A DNA stretch of 64,000 bases from Sphingobacterium sp. PCS056 (GTDB taxonomy: Bacteria > Bacteroidota > Bacteroidia > Sphingobacteriales > Sphingobacteriaceae). Within the stretch, counting starts at the first letter, position 1. Every line of letters starts with the position of its first letter. Below the pieces are notes generated by a model. It was not told the origin of the DNA. It did not search any database and saw only the letters and a program-made list of their open reading frames with translations. Positions 52,551-62,333 of the stretch are shown piece by piece. The position numbers and the translations under genes are program-made. The stretch lies in assembly GCF_023273895.1 (NCBI RefSeq), contig NZ_CP096883.1, positions 744,001-808,000 of the forward strand, read 5' to 3'.

Positions 52551-55358
52551 ATGGATAAAAATTCTACACAACGATCAACTCTATATCAAATATTACTAAC
52601 GAGTGCATTAACCGTTACTAGCCTGTATTCCTTCTCTCAAGAAGTCATTAGAGGTAAAGTAAGCAATAATGGCCTACCATTAAGCAGTGTTACCATTAGA
52701 AACACGAGTAATAATACATCAACTAAATCATTAGAAGATGGGAGTTTTAATATTCCAGCATCATCTGGAGTCAATACATTAGTCGTATCTCATATTGGAT
52801 TTACCACCCAAACCAAAGAAATTACAATTTCACAGGGTACTGACGGTCTAATCAATTTCGAATTATCAAGCGTTTCCTTGGATGAAGTTGTTGTTATTGG
52901 ATCAAGAGCTCAAGGAAGATCCAATTTACAGACCGTCGCACCCGTAGATGTTATTGACATTAAAGGATTGACAAAAGATGTGGGTCAAGTATCATTAAAC
53001 CAAATTCTAAATTACGTCGCACCATCTTTCAACTCCAATACACAAACCATATCCGACGGTACAGATCATATTGACCCCGCATCATTAAGAGGCTTAGGAC
53101 CCGATCAAGTATTGGTGCTTGTCAATGGAAAGCGTCGACATACTACATCATTAGTCAATATAAACGGTTCATTTGGTAAAGGATCAGTTGGGACAGATCT
53201 AAATGCCATACCAACATCAGCAATAAAAAGAATAGAAATTCTACGTGATGGTGCCGCCGCTCAGTACGGATCAGATGCCATTGCAGGCGTCATTAATATT
53301 GTCATTGAAGATAGTGTCGATGAACTACGTGCTTCCGTCACCTATGGTGGATATTTGTCCAAAAATGCAGAGAACAATTACGATGGGCAAAGTGTGCAAG
53401 CAAATGTCAATTACGGAATTCCACTAACTAAAAACGGTGGATTTATCAATTTCTCTGGTTCATACGATTTCCGGCAGCCGACAAATCGGCAAAAAGAGTT
53501 TACAGGAACAATTTTCTCCGATTACAATAATCCAAGTTTATATCCTAACCCAACAGGGGTTGATATCACCAATGATGAACTTGCAAGACTCGGTAAAACA
53601 CGTGCAGATTATGTTTCAAGAATTGGTCAAGCCGAGACAAAAGGGGGATCTTTATTTTTCAATTCAAAAATTCCCTTATCACAACATTCAGAATTTTATT
53701 CATTCGGAGGATTAAATTACAGAAAAGGTACCTCAGCAGCATTTCGTCGACAACCAGCTCAAATTACCCAAAATATCAGTGAAATATATCCAGACGGTTT
53801 CCTACCATTAATCGTCACAGATAACTATGATAAATCATTAGCTACGGGAATAAAATCAGAATTTTCAGGTTGGAAAGTCGATCTATCCAATGCTTATGGA
53901 TCCAATACAATTGACTTTCAGACCCAAAATTCTCTAAACGCCAGTTTGTTAAAAGCCTCCCCTACTACCTTTGATGATGGAGGATATCGCTTTATTCAAA
54001 ACACAAGTAATTTAGACTTCACCAAATTCTTCGAGCAACCATTAGCAGGAATAAACGTTGCTTTTGGATTTGAACACCGTTATGAAAATTACCAAATTGT
54101 AGCTGGAGAAGAATCCTCCTATGCAGATTATGGAAAAGCAATAAAAATTGGTACTGATGCAAATGGCAATCCAATCTTAATACCCAATATCCAAGGAAAT
54201 GTACAAACACGATTTGCCCAAAATGGCAAACCATATGCATCAGGAGCACAAGCATTCCCTGGATTTAGACCTGACAACGAAGTCAATGAAACACGCTCTT
54301 CAGTAGGTGCATATGCCGATGTAGAAGCCAATATAACCACGAGTTGGCTATTAACAGGAGCGCTACGTTTTGAAAATTACTCTGACTTCGGATCAACACT
54401 CAATTGGAAATTGGGGACACGTTATAAAATAGATGACATCTTTACATTTCGTGCAGCTGCAAGTACAGGATTTAGAGCTCCATCACTTCATCAACGTTAC
54501 TTCAATGCAACCTCAAGCTTATTCAATGATGGTGTCATTACCAATTCTGGAACTTTCACAAACGATAGTAGGCCTGCACAACTACTCGGCATACCTTCAT
54601 TAAAACAAGAGACTTCCCGTTCCTATAGTGCAGGATTAACAGCCAATTATGGCAAATTCAAGGCCACTGTTGATGGATATTTCATCGCCATAGATAACCG
54701 CATTATTTATACAGGAACATTTACAGGAAGCAATGCCTCAAATGCAACCGAACAAGACAAGGAGATATATGATCTATTAGCACAGTCCAATGCAACATCA
54801 GCACGTTTTTTTGCCAATGCAATTGATACAGAGACCAAAGGTATAGACGTAGTTTTGACTTACAATGAAGATATAGGAAAAGGTAAACTTCGGACCGACC
54901 TTTCAGCCAAGTTCGTCAAGACCAATATTATAGGAGATATTCATGCGTCCGAAAAACTTGCTGGCAAAGAAAGTATTTATTTTGACAACCAATCGCGCAT
55001 TTATTTAGAATCAGCAGTACCACGCACAAAAGTAAATCTGAGTCTGAACTACAGCTTAAATAAATTCAATGTGTTCTTGCGCAATGTTTATTTTGGAGAT
55101 GTTGACGGTGCGACAAACACAGAAGCTGATTACCAGACCTTCAGAGGCAAAATCATTACAGATCTAAGCCTAGGTTACAGCATCACTAAAAACCTACGCT
55201 TCACCTTAGGAGCTAATAATCTTTTAGATATTTATCCCGATGAAACTAGAGAAGGATCCGGATTGAGAGGTGCCGGATATTTTATTTATTCCAGAACAGG
55301 ACAACAATTCGGTAATAATGGTCGTTATATATTTACCAAATTAGCTTTAACACTTTAA
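52551..55358 (+). CDS. large TonB-dependent receptor
   Basis: 935 aa. Leader to about residue 30 (YSFSQ), CarboxypepD_reg-like domain (about 32-110: GKVSNNGLPLSSVTIRN), plug (about 125-240, with LRGLGPDQVLVLVNGKRRHTTSLVN and EILRDGAAAQYGSDAIAGVINIVIED) and a large barrel. The plug resembles receptors found with carbohydrate or unknown-ligand uptake rather than those of the iron locus. It has no SusD partner next to it. Its terminator has been interrupted by an insertion sequence. Confidence 0.9.
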   Translation: MDKNSTQRSTLYQILLTSALTVTSLYSFSQEVIRGKVSNNGLPLSSVTIRNTSNNTSTKSLEDGSFNIPASSGVNTLVVSHIGFTTQTKEITISQGTDGLINFELSSVSLDEVVVIGSRAQGRSNLQTVAPVDVIDIKGLTKDVGQVSLNQILNYVAPSFNSNTQTISDGTDHIDPASLRGLGPDQVLVLVNGKRRHTTSLVNINGSFGKGSVGTDLNAIPTSAIKRIEILRDGAAAQYGSDAIAGVINIVIEDSVDELRASVTYGGYLSKNAENNYDGQSVQANVNYGIPLTKNGGFINFSGSYDFRQPTNRQKEFTGTIFSDYNNPSLYPNPTGVDITNDELARLGKTRADYVSRIGQAETKGGSLFFNSKIPLSQHSEFYSFGGLNYRKGTSAAFRRQPAQITQNISEIYPDGFLPLIVTDNYDKSLATGIKSEFSGWKVDLSNAYGSNTIDFQTQNSLNASLLKASPTTFDDGGYRFIQNTSNLDFTKFFEQPLAGINVAFGFEHRYENYQIVAGEESSYADYGKAIKIGTDANGNPILIPNIQGNVQTRFAQNGKPYASGAQAFPGFRPDNEVNETRSSVGAYADVEANITTSWLLTGALRFENYSDFGSTLNWKLGTRYKIDDIFTFRAAASTGFRAPSLHQRYFNATSSLFNDGVITNSGTFTNDSRPAQLLGIPSLKQETSRSYSAGLTANYGKFKATVDGYFIAIDNRIIYTGTFTGSNASNATEQDKEIYDLLAQSNATSARFFANAIDTETKGIDVVLTYNEDIGKGKLRTDLSAKFVKTNIIGDIHASEKLAGKESIYFDNQSRIYLESAVPRTKVNLSLNYSLNKFNVFLRNVYFGDVDGATNTEADYQTFRGKIITDLSLGYSITKNLRFTLGANNLLDIYPDETREGSGLRGAGYFIYSRTGQQFGNNGRYIFTKLALTL

Positions 55359-55373
55359 TCCATTCGTGGATGT

Positions 55374-55389
55374 AAAAAGGCTGTATCAA
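55374..55389 (+). terminator. upstream arm of a terminator split by the insertion sequence
   Basis: AAAAAGGCTGTATCAA, 16 bp after the receptor stop, is exactly complementary to TTGATACAGCCTTTTT at 56843-56858. The two arms would form a typical terminator hairpin if the IS between them were removed. Confidence 0.65.
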
Positions 55390-55400
55390 GATATTTGCAG

Positions 55401-55434
55401 TGCCCCCAAAAAGTTAGACACTTTCTGGGGGCAT
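55401..55434 (+). other. hairpin at the left IS end
   Basis: TGCCCCCAAAAAGT pairs with ACTTTCTGGGGGCA (one mismatch, 5-nt loop) and is followed by a T run leading into the orfA ATG at 55439. It overlaps the left terminal repeat and would block incoming transcription or translation from outside. Confidence 0.65.
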
Positions 55435-55438
55435 TTTT

Positions 55439-55972
55439 ATGAATAAGAAAAACAAGCACAGTTTTGAATTTAAGTTGAGCTGTGTTAGACAAATGGATGA
55501 GCATTATCGTTCTGCAAAGTCTTTGGGAGAAGAATTCGGGATTACGTATTCTTTGTTTGAGACGTGGTACAAAATATATAAGTATCAGGGGGAATCGGGG
55601 CTACTTCCCAGGAAAGGGAAAAGACACTTTAGTGCTTCTTTTAAGCTTTCTGTCCTTACTGCAATCCGAGAAGAAAGTTTATCTTTGAAAGAAGCCCGTG
55701 TACGCTTTGACCTTTCCTCGGATGCCCATATCATTGAATGGCAGAAAAGGCTGGACAAGTTTGGTCCAGAAGGATTGGAGGCACGGCCAAAAGGGAGACC
55801 CTTGATGACAAAGAAAGCAAATCCGCAGATCAAGCGAAAAGTTAGAAAAACGAATAAAGCGCTCACGCGTGAAGAGGAACTTTTGCAGGAGAATGAGTAT
55901 TTACGTGCAGAAAATGCCCTGCTAAAAAAGCTCAGCGCCTTAGCTCAAGCCGAAAACAAGCGAAAGCCATAA
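55439..55972 (+). CDS. IS150-type transposase OrfA
   Basis: 177 aa. Two helix-turn-helix units (about 8-55 and 65-115: GEEFGITYSLFETWYKIYKYQGESGL and KEARVRFDLSSDAHIIEWQKRLDKFGPEGL), then a basic linker and a leucine-zipper-like end (EEELLQENEYLRAENALLKKLSALAQ). It binds the IS ends. Its stop overlaps the orfB start by one base (TAATG). Confidence 0.92.
   Translation: MNKKNKHSFEFKLSCVRQMDEHYRSAKSLGEEFGITYSLFETWYKIYKYQGESGLLPRKGKRHFSASFKLSVLTAIREESLSLKEARVRFDLSSDAHIIEWQKRLDKFGPEGLEARPKGRPLMTKKANPQIKRKVRKTNKALTREEELLQENEYLRAENALLKKLSALAQAENKRKP
55924..55930 (+). other. programmed -1 frameshift site (A AAA AAG)
   Basis: The heptamer lies in the correct phase of orfA (CTA AAA AAG). Slipping back one base enters the orfB frame, which is open from there through AQRLSSSRKQAKAI to the orfB Met. 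This would make the OrfAB fusion transposase. Confidence 0.8.
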
Positions 55973-56808
55973 TGGAGCTAAGGCATCAATTTGATCTTGA
56001 TATCCTGCTGAGTTGCGTTAAAATGGCAAGAAGTACTTTCTATTATCATTCCAAGAAGGAGGGACAAGCAGATAAATACGAACAGGTGAAAGCGCAAATC
56101 AACAAAGTTTACCATGTACATAAGGGCCGCTTTGGCTATCGCCGCATTACCCTGCAGCTCAAACGGGATGGAGTGGATATGAATCATAAGACCATTCTTA
56201 GATTAATGAGGGAAATGGGTTTGAAGAGTCTGATCAGGATAAAGAAATACAGGTCATACCGGGGTGAACTGGGCAAGATCGCTCCCAATATCCTCAACAG
56301 GAAATTCCAGGCTGAGGGGCCTTTGCAAAAATGGGCCACGGATATTACTGAGTTCAAAGTCAAGGAAAAAAAGCTGTATCTCTCCCCAATAATTGATCTG
56401 TTTAATCAGGAAGTTATAAGTTATGAAATTACTGACAGGCCGGTCTTTAAAGGGGTAATGGATATGCTCAAAAAGGCACTGCCCAAAGCAAGGGGGGCAT
56501 CACAACTGCTTTTACATTCTGATCAGGGCTGGCAATACCAAATGCCTAAATATCAACAGTGGCTCAAAGAAAACGGAATCACTCAAAGCATGTCCAGAAA
56601 AGGAAATTGCCTTGATAATGCCGTAATTGAAAATTTCTTCGGAATTTTAAAATCAGAACTGTTTTATCTAAAACAATACGAATCAACAGAGAAGTTAAAA
56701 AGCGAAATAGAAGATTATATCTCCTATTACAATAATCAACGGATAAAACTAAATTTAAATGGAATGAGCCCGACAGAATATCGAGCTCATTATTACAAAT
56801 CTAATTAA
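55972..56808 (+). CDS. IS150-type transposase OrfB (DDE integrase domain)
   Basis: 278 aa. An HTH_21-like region (about 30-85) precedes the rve integrase core. The catalytic triad is D124 (WATDITEF), D184 (HSDQGWQYQ) and E220 (NAVIENFFG), with 35 residues between the last two as in DD35E enzymes. The C-terminal YYNNQRIKLNLNGMSPTEYR is a family hallmark. Active transposase is probably the frameshifted OrfAB fusion. Confidence 0.94.
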   Translation: MELRHQFDLDILLSCVKMARSTFYYHSKKEGQADKYEQVKAQINKVYHVHKGRFGYRRITLQLKRDGVDMNHKTILRLMREMGLKSLIRIKKYRSYRGELGKIAPNILNRKFQAEGPLQKWATDITEFKVKEKKLYLSPIIDLFNQEVISYEITDRPVFKGVMDMLKKALPKARGASQLLLHSDQGWQYQMPKYQQWLKENGITQSMSRKGNCLDNAVIENFFGILKSELFYLKQYESTEKLKSEIEDYISYYNNQRIKLNLNGMSPTEYRAHYYKSN

Positions 56809-56842
56809 CTAAATTTGTCCAATATTTTGGGGGCAGTCCAAT

Positions 56843-56858
56843 TTGATACAGCCTTTTT
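56843..56858 (+). terminator. downstream arm of the split terminator
   Basis: TTGATACAGCCTTTTT, the exact partner of 55374-55389, just beyond the right IS end. Confidence 0.65.
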
Positions 56859-56898
56859 ATTTCTTTACCTTTAATGCATCATATTAATCCCTTCGGAA

Positions 56899-57954
56899 AT
56901 GAATTTTACGAAATACCTACATAAAAGAAAACATTATGTGTTATTTACCATTTTACTTATTGGACTAGCACACGTGTCTGCACAAGACAGGGACAAAGAA
57001 TTCAAATTTCAATATGATCCCAAAGATCTGGTCATGGAAAGTCTATTTCAAAAAATATACGTACTTGATTCTAGAAAAGACACCACCCATTATGGCATCA
57101 TCAATAAAGGTTTTTTTGGTCAATCCGCAAAAGTTGTGGCTAATCCCTCTCTGGAAACTCAAATACAAAACTATTTAGAAATCATTACCCTTGAAAGTAC
57201 GCAAAAAGATACTTTGCTTCTGCAGATTCGCCGACTGTCCTTTTCCGAAATAGGTGGTGGGCTCAAGGAAAAAGGATTTTTTGATTTTAGAGCCAATCTT
57301 TATCAAAAAAAAGGAAGCTACTATCACCCCATTAGTCGCATCGACAGCAGCTTTCAAGTATCAGGAATAGATGTTTCCAATAAATTATTAAAAAAAGGAA
57401 GCCTAATTATAGATACATTCATTCGGTCAAACCTCAAAACACCGACCATAGGATCTGAGGCTTTGACCATTCAAGATCTTCAGAACATCGATTATAAAGA
57501 AAAAGAACAATTACCTTTATATGCTGCAGAGCATCTTGTTGATGGTATCTATATGAACTACGAAAACCTCAAATTTCAAAAACCAGATTATCCACTTTTA
57601 GATGAAAAAGATAAAAAAGGAAGAATCAAGTACTATTATTATACGAATGAAAAAGGTAAAAAAGTAAAACTTAAAGATTCACAGATCTATGCTATAGTGG
57701 ACAATGATGAAACGTTTATCTCCACGACCTATGGATACTATCCACTAGTCATGGAAAATGATGAATACTATTTTTACGGATTAGCGACTGAAAATAGTGC
57801 CAACATCTTCGTGTCCGCATCCGTTGGTTCAGGATTTGGAGGAGGAATGATCGGTGTTGGAATGGGTTCAGGACCTGCAAATGTGAGAAAATACAAAATA
57901 AAAATTGACCATTTAGACGGAAATTTTGAAAAAATACAACCCGTAAACGATTAA
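56899..57954 (+). CDS. hypothetical secreted protein upstream of gamma-glutamyltransferase
   Basis: 351 aa with a signal peptide (KRKHYVLFTILLIGLAHVSAQ, about 10-29). The mature part is mixed alpha/beta with a Lys/Tyr-rich stretch (about 240-262) and a Gly-rich hydrophobic segment near the end (about 310-332, SVGSGFGGGMIGVGMGSG). No family recognised. The ggt gene starts 2 bp after its stop, so the two are cotranscribed and may act together in the periplasm. Confidence 0.7.
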   Translation: MNFTKYLHKRKHYVLFTILLIGLAHVSAQDRDKEFKFQYDPKDLVMESLFQKIYVLDSRKDTTHYGIINKGFFGQSAKVVANPSLETQIQNYLEIITLESTQKDTLLLQIRRLSFSEIGGGLKEKGFFDFRANLYQKKGSYYHPISRIDSSFQVSGIDVSNKLLKKGSLIIDTFIRSNLKTPTIGSEALTIQDLQNIDYKEKEQLPLYAAEHLVDGIYMNYENLKFQKPDYPLLDEKDKKGRIKYYYYTNEKGKKVKLKDSQIYAIVDNDETFISTTYGYYPLVMENDEYYFYGLATENSANIFVSASVGSGFGGGMIGVGMGSGPANVRKYKIKIDHLDGNFEKIQPVND

Positions 57955-57956
57955 AC

Positions 57957-59654
57957 ATGAAAACATCAAGATTATATATATGGATAGTAAGTACAGTTGT
58001 AGTCATTCAATCCTGCAGTGTATCGCACCACTTAAACAAGCGATCAGAAACATTTGACAAAGCAGCAGTTGTCTCCGCACATCCATTAGCTTCAAAAGTA
58101 GGAGTCGATATTTTAAAAATGGGCGGAAACGCTATTGATGCTGCCGTAGCGGTACAGTTTGCATTAGCAGTCGTATATCCCAATGCTGGCAATATCGGAG
58201 GTGGCGGTTTTATGGTCTACCGAAGTAGCAAAGGCGAAATCAATGCCTTAGACTTTAGAGAAAAATCTCCTGAAAAAGGCCATGCCAACATGTATCTGGA
58301 CAATCAGGGCAATGTGATCGAAAACTTAAGCGTCTATGGACACCTTTCAGCCGGTGTACCAGGTTCAGTAGCCGGAATGGTTGAAGCCCATCGTAAATAT
58401 GGAAAACTAGATTGGAAAAAATTGCTCGCCCCAGCCATTGCATTAGCACAAAATGGCTTTCCAATAACCAAGCAGCAAGCAGAAGAATTTAACCATTTTA
58501 AAGCAAGTTTTGAAAAATACAATCCCCATGGCGCCCCTATCATCAGAGCCGAAACATGGAAAAAAGGTGATGTATTTCAACAACCAGAACTCGCCAGTAC
58601 CATTACAAGAATCGCTGACCAAGGTCGCGATGGCTTTTATAAAGGCGTTACTGCAGACCTCATTGTTAAAGAGATGAAGAGCGCCAATGGTATTATCAGT
58701 CACAGTGATTTAGCCAATTATGATGCCGTATGGCGCAAGCCAATTACAGGATACTATCGTGGACATAAAATCATCTGTATGGCACCTCCATCAAGTGGCG
58801 GACCTGCATTAGTAGCACTATTGCAATCTGTGGCGCAGTTTCCATTGTCCAAGTGGGGATTTCAAAGTGATTCCACTATTCGCGTTATGGTTGAAGCAGA
58901 GCGCCGTATCTATGCCGATAGAGCAACATATCTCGGAGATCCAGACTTCATTCGCGTACCCGTAAAAGAATTGACAGATTCTATTTTCAATAGTAACAGG
59001 TTAAAATCGGTCAATTTCAACAAAGCAACAGCAAGTTCCGATGTAAGAGCAGCAAAATTTCCAGGCTATGAATCAGAAGAGACCACCCATTTCAGCATCG
59101 TAGATTCAGAAGGAAATGCCGTATCCATCACCACCACATTAAACAACTCCTATGGCTCTCGCGTATTTGTATCAGGTGCCGGCTTTATTCTAAACGATGA
59201 AATGGACGACTTCTCGGTAAAACCGGGAGTACCCAATATCTACGGTCTTGTTGGTGGCAAAGCCAATGCGATACAACCTAACAAGAGAATGTTAAGCTCC
59301 ATGACGCCAACCATTGTAGAAAAAGATCATCAACTCTATATGGTGGTCGGAACACCGGGAGGGTCCACCATTATGACCTCCGTTTTCCAGACTATTGTCA
59401 ATGTCATAGACTTTCATCAAGATGCGCAACAATCCGTCACATCACCACGTTTTCATCACCAATGGTTACCCGATCAAATTGATGTCGAGAAAAAAGCCAT
59501 TACATCAAAAGTGAGAAAAAGTTTAGTAAACTCCGGATATAAAATTTCTCCACGTGGCAATATTGGTCGAGTAGAAAATATTATAGTATTACCAAACGGA
59601 AAACTGCAAACAGGAGCTGATCCTAGAGGAGACGATACCGCTGCAGGATATTAA
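57957..59654 (+). CDS. ggt: gamma-glutamyltransferase
   Basis: 565 aa. Lipobox-like IQSCS (about residues 18-22) suggests a lipoprotein. N-terminal nucleophile hydrolase with AVVSAHPLASKVGVDILKMGGNAIDAAVA, NIGGGGFMVYR, and the autocleavage/catalytic Thr in ETTHFSIVDSEGNAVS (about 375). GTPGGSTIMT near the C-terminus is also conserved. It cleaves the gamma-glutamyl bond of glutathione and similar peptides in the periplasm after self-processing into two chains. Confidence 0.95.
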   Translation: MKTSRLYIWIVSTVVVIQSCSVSHHLNKRSETFDKAAVVSAHPLASKVGVDILKMGGNAIDAAVAVQFALAVVYPNAGNIGGGGFMVYRSSKGEINALDFREKSPEKGHANMYLDNQGNVIENLSVYGHLSAGVPGSVAGMVEAHRKYGKLDWKKLLAPAIALAQNGFPITKQQAEEFNHFKASFEKYNPHGAPIIRAETWKKGDVFQQPELASTITRIADQGRDGFYKGVTADLIVKEMKSANGIISHSDLANYDAVWRKPITGYYRGHKIICMAPPSSGGPALVALLQSVAQFPLSKWGFQSDSTIRVMVEAERRIYADRATYLGDPDFIRVPVKELTDSIFNSNRLKSVNFNKATASSDVRAAKFPGYESEETTHFSIVDSEGNAVSITTTLNNSYGSRVFVSGAGFILNDEMDDFSVKPGVPNIYGLVGGKANAIQPNKRMLSSMTPTIVEKDHQLYMVVGTPGGSTIMTSVFQTIVNVIDFHQDAQQSVTSPRFHHQWLPDQIDVEKKAITSKVRKSLVNSGYKISPRGNIGRVENIIVLPNGKLQTGADPRGDDTAAGY

Positions 59655-59675
59655 TGTATATCAAAATCATAAAAT

Positions 59676-59711
59676 AAAAAAATCCCGTTACAAGCTGTAA
59701 CGGGATTTTTT
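59676..59711. terminator. bidirectional terminator between ggt and groEL
   Basis: Stem AAAAAATCCCGTTAC / GTAACGGGATTTTT with a 5-nt loop, A and T tracts on both sides. Confidence 0.92.
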
Positions 59712-59737
59712 ATTTTATTACGTTAAGAAGAATGATC

Positions 59738-61372
59738 TTACATCATTCCGCCCATGCCACCACCCATTGGAGGAGCACCAGCACCAGCATTTTCTTCTGG
59801 CTCATCAGCTAATACACACTCCGTAGTTAATAACATAGAAGCGATAGAAGCAGCATTTTCCAAAGCAACACGAGAAACTTTAGTTGGATCGATTACACCG
59901 GCACCAATTAAGTTTTCGAAAACATCTGTACGAGCATTGTAACCAAAATCGCCTGTACCTTCTTTCACTTTCTGAACGATTACGGCACCTTCAATACCAG
60001 CATTGAAACAGATCTGACGTAAAGGCTCTTCGATAGCACGTCTGATGATTTCGATACCGATAGTCTCGTCTTCATTAGCACCTTTTAAGCCTTTTAAAGC
60101 ATCAGTTGCACGAATGAAAGCAACACCACCACCAGCAACGATACCTTCTTCTACAGCTGCACGAGTTGCATGTAAAGCATCATCAACGCGATCTTTCTTC
60201 TCTTTCATTTCAACTTCAGTAGTAGCACCAACATAAAGAACAGCAACACCACCAGACAATTTAGCTAAACGCTCTTGTAATTTCTCACGATCGTAATCAG
60301 AAGTAGTTGTTTCAATTTGAGAGCGGATTTGAGCAACGCGAGATTTAATATCTTCAGCATTACCAGCACCATTGATGATTGTTGTATTATCTTTATCCAC
60401 AACAACTTTCTCTGCTTGACCTAAATCTTCTAATGTTGCATTTTCTAATTTGAAACCTCTCTCTTCAGAAATCACAGTACCACCAGTTAAGATAGCGATA
60501 TCTTCTAACATCGCTTTACGACGATCACCAAATCCTGGAGCTTTAACAGCAGCCACTTTCAGTGAGCCACGGATTTTATTCACAACTAAAGTTGCTAATG
60601 CCTCTCCGTCTAAGTCTTCTGCAATGATGATTAATGGTTTACCCGTTTGAACTTGTTTTTCCAAAATCGGCAACAATTCTTTCATGTTACTGATTTTTTT
60701 ATCATAGATTAAAATGTAAGGATTTTCTAATTCCGCTTCCATTTTATCTGAGTTCGTTACAAAGTATGGAGATAAGTAACCACGGTCAAATTGCATACCT
60801 TCTACTGTTTTTACTTCAGTTTCAGTACCTTTAGCCTCTTCTACAGTAATAACACCATCATTACCCACTTTTTCCATTGCTTGTGCAATTAAAGCTCCGA
60901 TAACTTCATCATTATTTGCAGAAATTGATGCTACTTGTTTGATTTTATTATTGTCTTGACCAACAGTTTGAGATTGCGCTTTTAAGTTCGCTACCACTGC
61001 TGCTACAGCTTTATCAATACCACGTTTCAAATCCATTGGATTAGCACCTGCTGCTACAGATTTAATACCTGGAGCTACAATAGCTTGAGCCAAAACAGTT
61101 GCGGTAGTTGTACCATCACCCGCTTGATCGGCAGTTTTTGATGCAACTTCTTTCACCATCTGAGCACCCATATTTTCCAGAGCATCTTTCAATTCGATTT
61201 CTTTAGCTACAGTAACACCATCTTTAGTGATAACTGGTGAACCAAATTTTTTCTCAATGATGACATTACGTCCTTTTGGACCTAAAGTTACCTTTACTGC
61301 ATTTGCTAATGTATCAACACCTTTTTTAAGTGCCTCACGCGCTTCAACGTTATATTTTACTTGTTTTGCCAT
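59738..61372 (-). CDS. groL: chaperonin GroEL (60 kDa)
   Basis: 544 aa, full length. [37 protein letters not shown] at the start, the ATP-binding [11 protein letters not shown], and the GGM-rich tail (GGGMGGMM). It forms the double-ring protein-folding chamber with GroES, whose gene lies 88 bp upstream in the same direction. Codon usage looks highly biased, as expected for an abundant protein. Confidence 0.98.
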   Translation of the reverse strand: MAKQVKYNVEAREALKKGVDTLANAVKVTLGPKGRNVIIEKKFGSPVITKDGVTVAKEIELKDALENMGAQMVKEVASKTADQAGDGTTTATVLAQAIVAPGIKSVAAGANPMDLKRGIDKAVAAVVANLKAQSQTVGQDNNKIKQVASISANNDEVIGALIAQAMEKVGNDGVITVEEAKGTETEVKTVEGMQFDRGYLSPYFVTNSDKMEAELENPYILIYDKKISNMKELLPILEKQVQTGKPLIIIAEDLDGEALATLVVNKIRGSLKVAAVKAPGFGDRRKAMLEDIAILTGGTVISEERGFKLENATLEDLGQAEKVVVDKDNTTIINGAGNAEDIKSRVAQIRSQIETTTSDYDREKLQERLAKLSGGVAVLYVGATTEVEMKEKKDRVDDALHATRAAVEEGIVAGGGVAFIRATDALKGLKGANEDETIGIEIIRRAIEEPLRQICFNAGIEGAVIVQKVKEGTGDFGYNARTDVFENLIGAGVIDPTKVSRVALENAASIASMLLTTECVLADEPEENAGAGAPPMGGGMGGMM

Positions 61373-61460
61373 TATTTTTAAATTTTTGAAATTAACATTT
61401 GATTCTTACTCGATATCAAGTAATCAAATCTGTTTACTTATGAATTCTATCCTTAAAAAA

Positions 61461-61736
61461 TTAAATAACCGCGTAAATATCAGCTTCACGCATAATTAAA
61501 TACTCTTTACCTTCAACAGTAATTTCAGTTCCAGCATATTTACCATATAAAACTTTATCACCAACTTTTACAGTTAAAGGTTCGTCAACTTTACCTGTTC
61601 CAACTGCTACAACGACTCCTTGAGATGGTTTCTCTTTTGCTGTATCAGGGATGTATAATCCTGAAGCTGTTTTTTCTTCTGCCTGAGCAGCTTCAACTAC
61701 GACTCTGTCACCGATAGGTTTAATGTTTAATGCCAT
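61461..61736 (-). CDS. groS: co-chaperonin GroES
   Basis: 91 aa. [27 protein letters not shown] and [14 protein letters not shown] are family signatures, with the mobile loop between about residues 17-33. It caps GroEL. No CIRCE operator (TTAGCACTC-N9-GAGTGCTAA) is visible upstream. Confidence 0.97.
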   Translation of the reverse strand: MALNIKPIGDRVVVEAAQAEEKTASGLYIPDTAKEKPSQGVVVAVGTGKVDEPLTVKVGDKVLYGKYAGTEITVEGKEYLIMREADIYAVI

Positions 61737-61901
61737 AATATATTTTATTTTTAGTTTTTTTTGAATGATATATAAACTTCATCAGCAATTATGCCAAAGC
61801 ACCAAGAACAGACTTTTGAGACAAATTTGCATCGAAAAAGAATAGACTGGCAGGTTTCATTCACAATCGCTGTCAGGCTGTCACTTTCCAAAACTGACAG
61901 C

Positions 61902-61930
61902 AAAAAAAAAGCCTCCGATTTCTCGGAGGC
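61902..61930 (-). terminator. secG terminator
   Basis: On the minus strand, GCCTCCGAG / CGGAGGC-type stem (GCCTCCGATTTCTCGGAGGC at 61911-61930) followed by nine T residues. Confidence 0.92.
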
Positions 61931-61951
61931 TTTCAATTTCTATAGCACAAC

Positions 61952-62320
61952 TTATTTTGTTGAATCTGTAACAGATTTCTGTGCAGGAGCTTGTTGAGCT
62001 GGCGCACCAGGCTTTTGTGTATTATTTAAGTTCAAGGGACTTGCTTGTGCAGGAGCCTCAATTTGATTACCCAAACCACCACCTACAGTAGCTGTTGTTG
62101 TTGGAGCCACAATATTGAATGCTAAACAAAAAACCATGATCGCAATCACTAATCCCCAAGAACCTTTTTCTAAAAAGTCACCTGTACGTTTTACACCCAT
62201 AATATTAGTTCCACCAGCAAATCCTGATGATAAACCTCCACCTTTTGGATTTTGTATTAAAACTAAAAATGATAATAAAATACTAGCCAAAATTATTAGA
62301 GCAATTAATATTCCTTGCAT
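61952..62320 (-). CDS. secG: preprotein translocase subunit SecG
   Basis: 122 aa. Two TM helices (about 3-24 and 55-75) joined by the conserved loop LIQNPKGGGLSSGFAGG; then a Pro/Ala/Gln-rich tail (about 78-122) longer than in E. coli. It assists SecYEG translocation. It is the last gene of the lptE - TPR - secG unit, 13 bp downstream of the TPR gene. Confidence 0.94.
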   Translation of the reverse strand: MQGILIALIILASILLSFLVLIQNPKGGGLSSGFAGGTNIMGVKRTGDFLEKGSWGLVIAIMVFCLAFNIVAPTTTATVGGGLGNQIEAPAQASPLNLNNTQKPGAPAQQAPAQKSVTDSTK

Positions 62321-62333
62321 TTCTTTATATGTA

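Larger units (their letters stand above)
55401..56835 (+). mobile_element. IS3-family (IS150-group) insertion sequence
   Basis: 1435 bp with ends TGCCCCCAAAA...; the left end and the reverse complement of the right end match at 17 of the first 20 bases. It carries orfA and orfB in a -1 arrangement with a slippery heptamer. No target-site duplication is visible (flanks ...GCAG and GTCC...). Base composition is richer in G and C than the surrounding genes. Both frames are intact, so it may be active. Confidence 0.88.

Noticed and set aside
55585..55866. Minus-strand frame inside IS orfA
   Set aside because: Shadow of the transposase frame; composition and position give no support.
61737..61951. 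CIRCE heat-shock operator upstream of groES
   Set aside because: No TTAGCACTC inverted repeat is present; the TGTCAG-type repeats near 61872-61900 are short and unlike CIRCE.
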